Source: Tetranychus cinnabarinus (Eukaryota > Arthropoda > Arachnida > Trombidiformes > Tetranychidae). From it: DNA of 64,000 nt. Shown here piece after piece: positions 35,701 to 47,600 of the stretch (position 1 is the stretch's first letter; every line of letters begins with the position of its first letter). The translations under genes were made by a program, and so were the position numbers. Where the stretch lies: contig WHVY01000001.1 of the NCBI GenBank assembly GCA_022266195.1, forward strand, positions 11,718,001-11,782,000, read 5' to 3'. The notes beneath the pieces are model-generated. The model searched no databases, was not told the origin of the DNA, and worked only from the letters and a program-made list of their open reading frames with translations.

Positions 35701-38700
35701 TTGTCTTTACATGTTAGTAAATTAATCCAATTGTGTTAACTCGTTAATATCCAAAGTAAATAACCTGAAGGCAAGAAGAGCACAAAATTCATTTGATATG
35801 TAATAAGATGACAGAGGAATGAGTTGTTATTAGTTTTTTCCTTCCTTCCTTCCCTGTCTATTTCACTCCCTGTTCCATTCCATTTGAATAATGATAATAG
35901 TAATAATCATTTTCCATAATATTCCAAGTGAATGAATTAAATGTTTGAATAGTTTTTATTTGCTAAAAAATTGATATTTGATAGCAAAAGCTTTGCTTTC
36001 ACAACAATATCAATACAATTTTTTCTCATCCCTTTTGCTCAATAATATCATTTCCTTCAATAGAATTTACTTTTTTTCTCTTTTTATTATTATTATTATT
36101 ATTTCTAGTTATCTTTTCGTTTCACGAATCAGTTAGCATTTAAAAATGTCTACGTTCTTATCCATCTATTTAAGCTTGTTCAACCATTCATCTTTACCAT
36201 TGAAAACTATTATTCAACTTTGACCAAGTGTTTGCATGAAAAGCGCAATATTAACAAATGATAACTGGGAGTGAACCCGCTATTATTGTCTTCTTTCATG
36301 ATAAAATTCATGATAATGTTGAAAGGTGAATTCCTTTTAAAAGAGTGCGAAAAGGAAACCGGAATCAAGCTTGGCTTGCTTTAATGTCCGAGGTTCAAGT
36401 TGAGTGACAAAAAAGGATAAGTTTAAGCATTCAAATTGACTAAGTTGACGAAGTCAGGGAGTTGAGTTTATCCGTTATCAGCATTAACAGACGGAAAAGT
36501 TTTTATCATGCATCAATCTAACTTCTTGAGTCTTCTTTTTTCACTTGAAACACTCTTCACATTGACTGACTTCAACTGATAACATCAATGAATGTTAACA
36601 AATAAAGATTTATTTAAATTGCAAATTGATTGAGGTAAACAGATAATGAGCAAAGTGTTCAACTGAACATTGCATAAATTGTCAGTGTTGCACATTTTTC
36701 TTGCAGTTTTTATTCTCATAATCACTCCCTGTTCATTGTTCAATTTCATGTTAACTTTTTTTATCAGTGAAAAGTTTCTCGCATATAACTAGGAAATCGC
36801 ATTTTCCCTGTCAAAAAGTCATTCTTTACATCCAGTTATCTGTCTAAGGTTACATTTTGATGAAAATTTTTACCTCACTTTTCATTCTTCCATATCATTT
36901 AACCATTTTCAGCTTTTTTTACACTTTACCTTTACAATTGCCAAGTGAATCAAAACAAGTGTCAAGTTACTCTCTTGAAGCAACCAAAGATCACATCTTT
37001 TCAAAGCAACAAATTACAGTCAACTTGTTGTTGTTTTCATGGGTTTACCTTGATGAAACTCTTGTAAACCTGTTGGAACCACTTGAAATTAAACAGCAAC
37101 TCCAATCAACTATTCATGGTAAATAAAAAGAATCTCATTCATCAGGTGAAAATGCTTTTGCTTCATAATTTGGAAGAAGAAGCAAGAAATAATTATCTCT
37201 AAAGATTCCATGACATGAGCAACTTTTTCGATTTTCTCGCTTCTACTTGGAAGATTGAACATTTGAATATTGAAGATTATCCTTTTCGATTACTCGATCT
37301 TTTTCCTATCATTTCTGTTCCAACCACTTTAATCATGCATTCGTTTCAAGTGTAAAAAAGTAAATAGAATTGAATTTATCTAAACTTTTGTCTCGTTGCA
37401 AATTTGCTCATTAGTTTTGCTAGAAGAACACTTGAGTTTCTTTCGAGTTTCTAATACCGACTCATAATATTCGAGTTTCCAGTTTTATATTAACGATAAT
37501 TAAAGTTTCCTTCGATAAATAGCTGAACAAACAAGCTTGCAGCATTTTAGTTTATTATCTGAATGTTTATCATCAATAATTTAAACAATATTCAACCGTG
37601 AAAATTGAGTAAAAAAAAAAGGAAAACTTTTTTTCCTTCCATTCTGTTCGCTTTTCATTCATATTCAGAGTTAATCAGATTTGAAATATTATCTTCATCA
37701 TCATCATAATTGTAATATTCTTTACTTTTCTTGTTAACAACAATAACGAATTGAATTATCAAATAAAAAATTGAAATTTTCATTAAATCATAATCATTTT
37801 GAAAGGCTGAAAACTCTGAGAATAACAATTTTCGTTTCTGTTTTTGCTCTTTTTGTATTCATATTTTCCTAAAGACAAAAGCTTAACTCTTTTCACCCTT
37901 TTCTTATTCATTGCTATTCAGATGTTAGATTAAGAATCAGGAATAATAACATGATTAGTATGACATTATAAATAGGCTCAACACTGGATTCCCTGAAGGA
38001 AAGTAAAGAATGTGAGGAAAGATTTCAAGATGAGAAACAAAGCGATGAAGAAGGAAAAAGAATACATCATGTTCATGATAGATATCGATAATAATAACCT
38101 GAAGTTTTAGTTGAGTTAATAAATGTTCATGTTTTCATTGTCACTCCCTTCAAAAAATTGAGCAATAGCTAAAGGCAAGTTGGATAATCATTTCAACAGG
38201 GAATAAGAAACTAACAGTAAATACATGAAATATGATTTTACTCTGTTAACTACTTTCTTTTTGTTGTCTGGTTCAATATCAAGTCCAAAGTTTTCTTTCA
38301 TCATCATTCTATTATCACACAATTACATGATCACAAGACAAAGCTCTTGACTCGTAGACAGTCATTGATAGTCACATCATTGTCTTCCCTCACCCATTGA
38401 ATGGACAAGGTTCCGCTTTAGGACAACCAATAGTCACCAATGGATCACAAGCTTAACAAGCTTAAGTTTTGCTTAACAAACAGAAAAATAACTGAAAAAA
38501 ATAAAGACTAACATTGAAGAAGTTTCCAATGAAACAGTCAATTGTTTCCGAATGAAATTTTTACGCTTAAGTTTTGAGCCAGTTACAATTTTAGCCCCAG
38601 AAATCGCTTGAAAATCGAAATCAGTTCTTGCTAAGCTTAAAGTTTCTTACTTTAACGATCTGTTAAGTATGAAATACGTTTAGATGCGACCGTTGTTTCT

Positions 38701-41700
38701 GCAAAGTTTTGTCTCTATTTCATATCTAAGAGCTTTCACTTGAGTTAACAATATGAAAACTGATCGCTGCAAAGCTTTAGTTTTGACGCTTAGATCTTAA
38801 AAAGTGTGGAGACTAAAGCTTTGCAAACTGATGACGGTTAGTTGGTTATCCTGGTTTTACTCCTCAGAATTTACTTTTTTCTGGTCAATTTTTAGGTATT
38901 ACTTCATTGAAATACGTATAATTTGTATGATGAAGAAGCAATACAATCGAAAAGGAAGCTTTTTAAGTTTAAAACAAGTCATTTACTCGTTGATATTGGT
39001 TGCGATTTTGCTCTATTCGCAAACCAATTTCGCGAATGATTTTCATTTGCAGTTTGAAACCAAAAGCAGACTATTTGACTTTCTAAGTTTCATTGAAAGT
39101 ACAAGCTATTGACTTTTAACGGTTTAACTTTTATTTGTCAACCAATATTTGAGTTGGAAAACTATTGAAATGCTACTTTAAAGTGAAACTTGACCCATTC
39201 ATTAGCTGTAAATGTATCATAATTTGCTTTTATTGTGAGCACAAAATGGCATTCTAGTTGAGTGCAAATGCAAACTATTCATTTTGTAAATTCGAGTCAA
39301 TCAACTTTGACTTGTTTGTCGACGAGTTGAAACTTTTTTCCCTGCAACTAAAAGCACAGTTTCCCTCAGCAAACCTACTTCGAGCATCCTTTTTTTGCAT
39401 TTTTGCATCAGAAACTGAACAAATAGAATGTTTAAATTTAATTCAATGCATTGTAATTAATTACCATCATTAACTATACTCCAAATCAAATATAATATAT
39501 CAATTGATTAAGCTGCAGTTCTCATATCCGTTACTTTTAAATGTTTTGCTGTGTTAAGCTGTTTCCCAATGCTTTCCATTTGTTTATGTTTATTTATTCA
39601 AATTGTAATTGATCTTTTATATCATTTTAAATTCCCTTTTTATTCTTGGTCTTTCAACTCTTTTTTACACTGACATTTGTACACTTGAAATGCTAATCAA
39701 TTGTTGAACTCAGCAATTCATGATCAATTTGCTGTAAGGTATAAACGTTGAATAGCTTGACAGGATAATTTGTAGAGTGTGAAGGGAAGAACCGAAAAAG
39801 AAGCCAAAATTTGCAGAGTTGAGCATTTTGCATCTTAAGTAGCATTTTTCATCGTCAAACTCAGGCAGATCACTAATCATGCTCATCATCATCATGATCA
39901 ATTTACTTTTTCCTTTGGTTTTCAAAAGTTGAAAACTCAAAATGGATAAACAGTTCTTTTATTTTCTCACTTTAAAGTTAATTTGACAATTTAATTTTGA
40001 TGCCAATTAAAATCACTATCAAATGTCAAGTATGGATTCAATTGCCATCAATTTGACAGGCTTGTACATGAAATGTTTTTCAATTTTTGCAAAAGGCAAG
40101 GAAAGCCAAAAGTAAAGTAATGTCTTTTGAAACTCGAAATGAATTAAGAGTTGGCTCAAAATGACCCGAGAATGACTCTCATAACGACTGTAAATGCAAT
40201 AATTGGTAGCTTACAATATAATATTTCAATGTGAGACAATATTTCATTCTGTTCTTGGACCAATCCATTGGACCAAATGGTCGCAATTAACTTGATAAAC
40301 AGTAGTTTTTACTTCTCTTCTTGTCTTGCTATTTGCTCTGCATTTGATGATAGTAAAGTATTATTGTAAATGCTTTTTATTGATCATCTTTTTGTATGCA
40401 TTTGTGGGTAAACAATCAAAATAATACTAATAACATTTAGATTTGTATTAATGCGGTTGCAATTCAGTCTGCAGTTGTTTCCAATACTTATTGGGATTAA
40501 CAGATAATCATTGTTTAACATTTCTTGTTAACATGTTTCATGGTGAGCTTCTTGTTGACCAACTTCATCTGCTTTAGTTTGGGTTTCGCATTTCGCTTTT
40601 GCTTTCAACTGTAAATCTATTGGACAATCTTTTGCTTTGGTTCGAAGGGAAAGAAAATGTTCAACATTTGGTTTCACCTTTTATGCTAATTACAAGGTAT
40701 TAAGATTTAATTACACTGAGGTAAGATGTAATTGCAATGATCAACTGTAACACGAATCGCTAATTGAAAATAATGAGAATCAATTAGATATGCATTATTA
40801 AATTGTGTCTAATTTAGTCTTGATTAACAAGAGCGAATTAAGGTTGAACATTCGTCAGTTTCACCAGTAATAAGCTGTGAGCAAATTCAGTTTAAAGAGT
40901 TTAGCATTTCATCGCAATCAACTGGGATGGTTGATTGTTAAATTGAAAAGTTGTTACTTTGGTTAAAGGGAAGTGTCGAAGTGATCAATTGTGAAAAGTT
41001 AAAGGTTTAAAAGTGCGCATTATTCGTCGTTCAAGAATGAATTGAATAAAGAACTCGAATTTTAATAAACTATTTGCTGTTGAGGGTTGATATTGTTTGT
41101 GTGCATTTTCGATTCAATTTTTCTGGAGTTTTCGGAGAAAAATTTGAAGCCGAACTTATGTTTGAATAAAAATCGTAAAATTGCAGTGTGATTGCAGTAA
41201 AAGCAACTTTATGCGTTTCATGTACGGCAATTTTTGGCACATGCAAGGACGGCATTTTCGCTGTTCAATTTTGCAATTTTACTCAGCTATTCACTGCAGA
41301 GTTTTTCGAGTGTAATTATACTGACAGATGCAATGACTTGACCTAGTCCTATACTTGGAGCTGATGTGATTGAACAAATGTAATCACAAAAAGAGGCTTT
41401 TAACCCTTCCTTAGCCTTTGTTTACTCAATAGTCTAAATCAAGCCACTTAACTTGATCTACTGTAGTTTATGCTGGTTTTCATCTCTCATCTTCAATTTT
41501 GAACGTGGGCTTATTACAAGTTCAACATTATGGTTTGAATCAATCATTCCGAATGAAAAGTATTAAAAAAAGTTTTATTACAACTTAAAATAGAAATGTA
41601 ATTGTACAAAATTGACAAAAATACTTAATGATAAGTTTCTATCGAGAATTCGGGTAAAACTAAAGGAAAATATTTGAAGTTTTAAACTTGAGAGTTCGCT

Positions 41701-42486
41701 CTTATCTAAACTTGCAACTTTTCAATCAATGGTACATTTATTTCGTTTCATTTTGTGGGACTGAGGTTGATGGTACAAAAGTAAGCCAAACTGTTATCTT
41801 ATACTTGAATCCATTGAAAAAGTGATTAACCGTAAAATAGATTTAGTTTTTGATAACTTTTGATCGATTCATTTCTTTTATAGTTTTGTATCTTTTCATT
41901 TATTCCTCTTTTTATGCTGCATTGACTTAAATCCTCATCCATGCTAGTTAAATATCATTGCACTACCATCAGCATCTATTTGATTAAGTTCATATTGTTT
42001 CCATCTCAAGCTCCAAGTGTGATCAGTTGATTACATTTCCTGTCACATCGTTTCCTTGCCTTGCAGTATCAGTTAAACTCTGTTTGTCTTTAATTTATCC
42101 AAAACTTTCCCTCTCATCTTTTATCTTTCTTACTTCATATTTTTTCTTATTTGTTATCTCCGTTATTTACTTATCCTCGTAGATGAAATGTACAAGATTG
42201 ATTATCATCAAATGAATCAAGTGCTTATGCATTGAAACACTTGCACTCGCTGCGCTCGCATAAACTATTGAAACTCATATTCCATACATCATATGCCACA
42301 TTCAATCTTTAAGCCTCTCAGTTCTCTATTCAGTCTCTACTCTATTAAGTGCATCTGCTGGTACCCTGTCTTTCCTTAATCGATAATTCGCTTATGTGAA
42401 ATTATTGTTGCTATAAAAACTTTAGCTATTATCATAGTAATATTAATAGTTATATTATAGAATAGTATGATTGCAATTATTGTAAC
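23785..42486. other. 18.7-kb gene desert or long intron
   Basis: Both strands contain only short ORFs without family signatures or convincing exon structure. Features seen: TTAGG-like stretch at 31096-31131, (GA)n at about 33687-33702, ATT-trinucleotide run at about 36084-36105. Homopolymer-rich, about 70% A+T. Could be the intron following the signal-peptide exon at 21.8 kb (inference). Confidence 0.4.
31096..31131 (+). repeat. Short interstitial TTAGG repeat
   Basis: TTAGG units occur five times, partly in tandem (gttaggttaggtaaggttaggttagg). TTAGG is the ancestral arthropod telomere unit. A weaker cluster is at about 43063-43085. Confidence 0.6.
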
Positions 42487-42649
42487 ACAAACGAATGCAT
42501 TGAGTTTGACGGTTCTTTTAATTTTCTTTGCGCATCTAATTCCCATTGGTGTGATAGATGAATATACGGTTAATGCCTAATTGTAATCGATGGGAATTGG
42601 ATGCGCAAAGTAAATGAAAAGCACCGTCAAACTCAATGCATTCGTTTGT
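42487..42649. repeat. 163-bp foldback element
   Basis: Long imperfect inverted repeat: acaaacgaatgcattgag...tttgacgg at the left end is mirrored by ccgtcaaactcaatgcattc...gtttgt at the right. Arms are about 60 bp with a few mismatches and indels, around a loop of about 40 bp. No clear target-site duplication. Consistent with a MITE or other hairpin-forming element; it lies 0.5 kb before the adenain-like remnant. Confidence 0.65.
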
Positions 42650-43189
42650 ATATATTGCAAACACCTACTAACTGTAAGTAGTGAAAAACACGATGTTCCT
42701 GGATGGCAGGGGGCTTTCTAACAAAACAAAATTTATCAAACTAGATCAATCAAAATTTGCAATTGTAAAAAAACATTCATACCAATTAGTTGAATAAGAT
42801 AAAAACAATTAACCTGAGCCAAGAAAAAAACAAACATTCAGCAACAATAAACTTATACAATATTGATAATTAAAACCAATGTTTATAAATAACAACTTCG
42901 CTATTAACAATTCTAAAAAGTCATTTTCCCCTTTTGTGTATTGAAATTCTTTCATATAGGTTAGCGATATTGGTTTAAGTTTTTTATGCAAACTAGATAG
43001 AATTCATTTTTGTGCATTAAGCTAGGAAATACTTCTAGATTCTGGTTAACAAGTGTTTGATAGGTTAGGAAAACGTTAGGTTAGATTGTGATACACTATC
43101 CTTTTTTTGCTTCCATGGAACTAACATCATTAGATATACAAAATCAGCTCGCAAGATACAAAAGCTTCAAAGGGGTATAGGCAATCGAT

Positions 43190-43532
43190 AAAATTCCAAT
43201 TACCTTAGTCCCGAAACCATTTGGAATAATGCTCAATCTCGATCCGAGCTGGAAATCTGGTTCTCATTGGACAGCGCTAAATTGAGCATGGAAATGGTAC
43301 TTACTTTGATTCCTATGGACAACCTCCTCCTGGAAATGTAAAGACCTTTCTAGCAAGAAACTGTGAAAACTATGGTTATGATTGGAATAATGCTGTTTTG
43401 CAAGGTGATTTATCAATCAAATTTGGATATTTTTGTATCACGTTCTTGAAAAGCTGTTTTACAGGGTCTGACTTACCTTTTATGAAATGTAAAACTGTTT
43501 ACAATGAAAATATAGTAAAATCTTTTTATTGA
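43190..43532 (+). pseudogene. Decayed adenain-like cysteine protease (Polinton/Maverick or DNA-virus type)
   Basis: One frame (43220-43285) gives LDPSWKSGSHWTAL, matching the 'GSHW' active-site histidine block of C5/adenain-type proteases, and ends at TGA. A shifted frame from about 43286 to 43532 gives YFDSYGQPPPGNV, the 'YFDSFG.PPP' block carrying the acidic residue, and later IKFGYFCITFLK, corresponding to the '.CGYYCL.FL' region. There the catalytic cysteine position is Phe. With a frameshift, a stop and a lost catalytic Cys it is inactive. Polintons encode this protease beside capsid genes and PolB; none of those is recognised here, so only a fragment remains. Confidence 0.6.
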
Positions 43533-43721
43533 AATTAAAAAATAAAAGAGTTTAAAATGATTAAAATTGAGGTTGAATGAATACAAGCGTGCATATCTAT
43601 AAATATAAATCCAATAGATAAATGAACTACAATATATTTGATATCATTTCGGAAGTGTCATCCATCTCCTCATCAATTGTATGTGCAGGCAATTCATCAT
43701 TCACTTCGGCCCATCCTGGAT

Positions 43722-44048
43722 TTATTTAATCTCATTTTTTTTCTTTTTTACCTTTTTCATCGTTTTTTTTGCGTTCATGTCCGCTTCCTCATCATCCCAA
43801 TCACCGAAAACAAACGTTTCATCATCATTCATTGGTGCAACTATTGGTTCATGGTTTGGCCATCGGTTACCATCCCATCTTTTCGCAGTTGCAGCAACAA
43901 GACTTTCGAGGAACATTCTTTTAATCAACTCCAACACCACTGCATAGTCAAGAGGCTTCCTCCTAGAAACAAGATGGATTTGCGTTTCCTGCATTTTGCG
44001 TCTTCTGACTTCCCTTTGAGCACGTGCTTTAGAGTTGTATCTGGCCAT
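43722..44048 (-). CDS. Small uncharacterised protein next to the protease remnant
   Basis: 108 aa starting MARYNSKARAQREVRRRK, with a basic N-terminus, a middle helix (AVVLELIKRMFLESLVAATA), an acidic patch (FGDWDDEEADMN) and a Lys-rich end. A T/C-rich stretch ending in cag lies directly before the ATG. Downstream, at about 43640-43725, another frame reads like a continuation (DELPAHTIDEEMDD), so a frame break is possible. No family recognised. Proximity suggests it belongs to the same decayed element. Confidence 0.35.
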   Translation of the reverse strand: MARYNSKARAQREVRRRKMQETQIHLVSRRKPLDYAVVLELIKRMFLESLVAATAKRWDGNRWPNHEPIVAPMNDDETFVFGDWDDEEADMNAKKTMKKVKKKKNEIK

Positions 44049-44251
44049 CTGCAAAAGAGAAAGGAAATAAATTAATAAAATAAATAAAAAGAAAAATGAT
44101 TTGAGGATGTGTGAAATAGCTAGGTATAATGAAAACATATCCAAATTATGCTTAAAGATTTTTATACAAATGTTGAAATGAAAAGTTAGCAAAGGTACCA
44201 TAAAAAGGGTATTAAAAGAATACAAATAAAAATTGAATTGTAATTAGATTT

Positions 44252-44660
44252 TTAGACAATTTGTTTCGGATGTGTCAATAGATATTCAGTAGCAGTTTGT
44301 ATTTTCTGCTCAAGATTTAATTGAATGGGTTGTGTTTCTCCTCTCGCTTTTTTAGCTAATCTGTCTTTTTCCAAGATACGATCGATAAAATTATTTATGC
44401 TCTTTCTACCATCATATTTACGGCGTTTTTGTGCTACTTTCGTATTTTTTAAACTCTGATTTTTCTTTCATAATTTTTCCAATTTTCCCGCCAGACACAA
44501 ACGTTTTTAATTTCTTGTTTTAGCTTTGCATGAAAGAAAATGCACTCTACTCCCATGCTTGGTAGGAAGCTGGGTATGACCTGGATGAAACAATTGATAC
44601 ATTCGGCCATTTTAATGAGATTTGCTTCGCAAATTATGATGAAGTGTGCGAAGTCCCCGA
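44252..44660 (-). pseudogene. Broken ORFs of unknown origin beside the protease remnant
   Basis: Minus-strand frame 44610-~44430 starts MAECINCFIQVIPSFLPSMG and stops. A different frame (about 44445-44252) carries a Lys/Arg-rich helical segment (INNFIDRILEKDRLAKKARG) ending in TAA. They may be one gene interrupted by a frameshift. No family recognised. Confidence 0.3.
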
Positions 44661-47600
44661 TTGTGAAGCGCTAAATTTTATATTTTGTGCACATTGTATG
44701 CACCTTCTGCTTCAATCACTTTATTCTTAACCCTTATTACCAATCAAGAACACAATAAACAATAGTTTAATTAGTTAAAAACAAAAATGTTACTTTTACT
44801 TTAATCAATGCAACTTTTCTCATATTTGTGCAGCAAAAGCTGTGAAAACGACATCGCACAGGTTTCTAACTATTTTCAATCATTTTTTGGTCGGAAAACC
44901 TTGGTACATGCATAGAAAGTAGAAATAAATAAATTGAAAAACTTGCATTTTTCGACCAAAATCGGTTTGTTGACCTCAATTTGCTCGTGATCCGAAAGTT
45001 TCCGAAACGGGAGACGTTAGCCCTAACTTTTTGTTCTCTATCGCAGTCTCGACCGGAAATTATTGAGACATCTCGGACACTTCCCTCATGAGTTAAAATC
45101 CAAATGCGAACAAATGATTCGAGAAAAAATATTCCTAAATCTTCATGATGATGAAAAGATAAAAACTAATCTTAATCTCATTCCATTGTAACGCGACGAT
45201 GCACGACCAAATACTGTTAAAATCACTCAGGCCGAGTTTATAAAGATGTTTTTTCCCACCTAGCCAATTCACCATCTGATTAACATTTGTGATCAGTCTA
45301 GTCGCTTAGTGATTTTGTGCATGCAAATCCTCTCAAATTAAATTAATTGGATTGCACAGACAGAGTCAGACAGATCTTAAATCTCTAAAGATTACATTGC
45401 TAAATTTTATACAACTTCCGCTCAGTTTTGATGCCGTTCACTTATTTGCATGAGGATATGAATTGCATTAGATTCGTACATAGCAGTTCTTGTTAAAGTG
45501 CATTGGTTGATCCAGGCGATCTAATTGAAAATTTCTTATAATCACGTCTATTCAATGTTTCAATTAGATTATTTAAGTATTGTAAATGCATGTGCCAATC
45601 AAATTGACAAATAAAGCAGAATACTTAAATTCTGCCAAAATATTTAACCCTTTCATCACCAATTTGCTCTCCTTGTTGTACTGACTCTGAATGATAACCT
45701 TCAATTAAAATCTTATTTGCAAACATTAACATTGCAATTAATATCAGCCAAGTGTATTAATGTGTGACATCCAATTACAACTTTAATCAACTTGAATCAA
45801 ATCAAATCAAAATTACTTTTAAACAACCTTTAATTAATTGCAAAATTTTTCATTCTTTCCAAGTTTATTCATTTTTTCATCTTGTCATCATATAACTTTT
45901 ACCAAGTTATTATATAAAATTGAAAATTATAGTTGAAAGTAAATTCTGTCAAGTGTAAACTTCTTTGTCCGGTTAAAGACGATAAGAGGTTTTGTTTTGT
46001 TTTTTTTTGTCACAAAACAACAAAGAGTTGCAATATTATATAATATTAATGGTAACAGTAATAGTAACGAAAAAAGCTGATGAAGTTGTTCTGAAGAATC
46101 CATCATTTTCAGGTGATCCTTTATTACATGACATGAGCTGAATTACTTGGAATGACATATAATCAGTTGGAGTGAAAATATTCAGAAGAAAGTTGGAGGA
46201 TAGAATTGAGTAAATTTTTCTTCTTTTCTGTTCATCGCAGTTCTTGATTCAGATGAAATTAATTTAACAACGAAAGCGAAAAAAGAAGAAGATGAAGAAA
46301 AAAAGAAAACAATATTATTCTTGTTAAACTAATATAACGTTATTTAATCAAAATTATTATCATTACCAAGGAAAATGTTGGTAAAGAAAGATTTATTGAT
46401 AATTGTGAATAAATTTGACAAGATTATTATTATTATCGTAATTCAATTGTTTCCATTAATAGAAAGAGTTCAACTTTTCGTTGCTTCATCCAACTATTTA
46501 TCCACTTTAAATGTATTAGTTTGTATTGTTTAGCAATTTTTGTTTACTCAACTTTGTAAAATGTATTCATGGCAAGATTAACAGGAATAACAGGGAGAAA
46601 TGAGCTCACTTGATCTGCTGATCAATAATAATAAAAAATGATAATTTATCATTGAAAATCATTCTTTTCTGTTCATCAGCTTTTTCTGTGTTTCATCTGC
46701 AGAATTGTTTCCTAACTTTGCAATGGTAAAGATGTTATTTAATTCAAAGCATATTTTTGAGTGAAATATGAAGCAACTGGGAGTGCTTTACATGTTTTAC
46801 TGAATATTGAGTGAAATTGAAAATTGGCCCGATATTAACCTGTTGATCATTTCATGAAAGTGTTTCAATGAGTCAAAGATCAATCAACTTTAACGTGATT
46901 GGTTTGCCAATAAACGAATTTTAGATTAATCTTTTCCATGGCAAAATGAACTGATCATTGGAGCATCGAGTGGTTAGTGCTTTGAGAAACAGTTGAAACT
47001 AAAGATATTTAGTTTCATGGAAGATATCTTTGCTAATTCATCACTGGAGAACGTGAAAAAGTTTCCCTGAAAATATTGAAAACTAAATTAACTCTTCTTT
47101 CAAGTTATTGATTGTTCGTTTAATAGTTTTTTATTAAAAGTTTTAAGCTGAAACTTTCGAAGGTTGGAAATGAGAAATCGAAAGCAATCTAAAGATAAAG
47201 AACAAAAAATTAATTTCTCATTGAACTAGGGGATGGAATGAAGTTTCAAATGAATTCCTGAATTGTAATATCAACATCAAATATTCGTGGGATCATTTAT
47301 TGACTAGAGAAATGAAGTTCAACGGAAAAATTTATTGCAATTTACTTTATTATCGTCCCGAAATTGCAATTGTATTGAAAATGAAATGGTTTTGTACAGA
47401 TTCGTTAGTCTAGAAAAGGAAGAAATTTTGACTCATAAGGAATATTCAGCTCAACTTGAACAGATAAGTGAAGATGATCATTACTGCGGTTCAATTGGAA
47501 TGAATGGCCTGAAGTCAGAGGCTAATCCATAGTTTATACTTGAAGTCATAGTTGATATTGCATGTATTTCAGGATGGAAACACATTGCAATGTGAATCTA

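Noticed and set aside
36857..37126. Plus-strand 89-codon hydrophobic ORF
   Set aside because: Length is within chance expectation in this desert; no motif or splice context.
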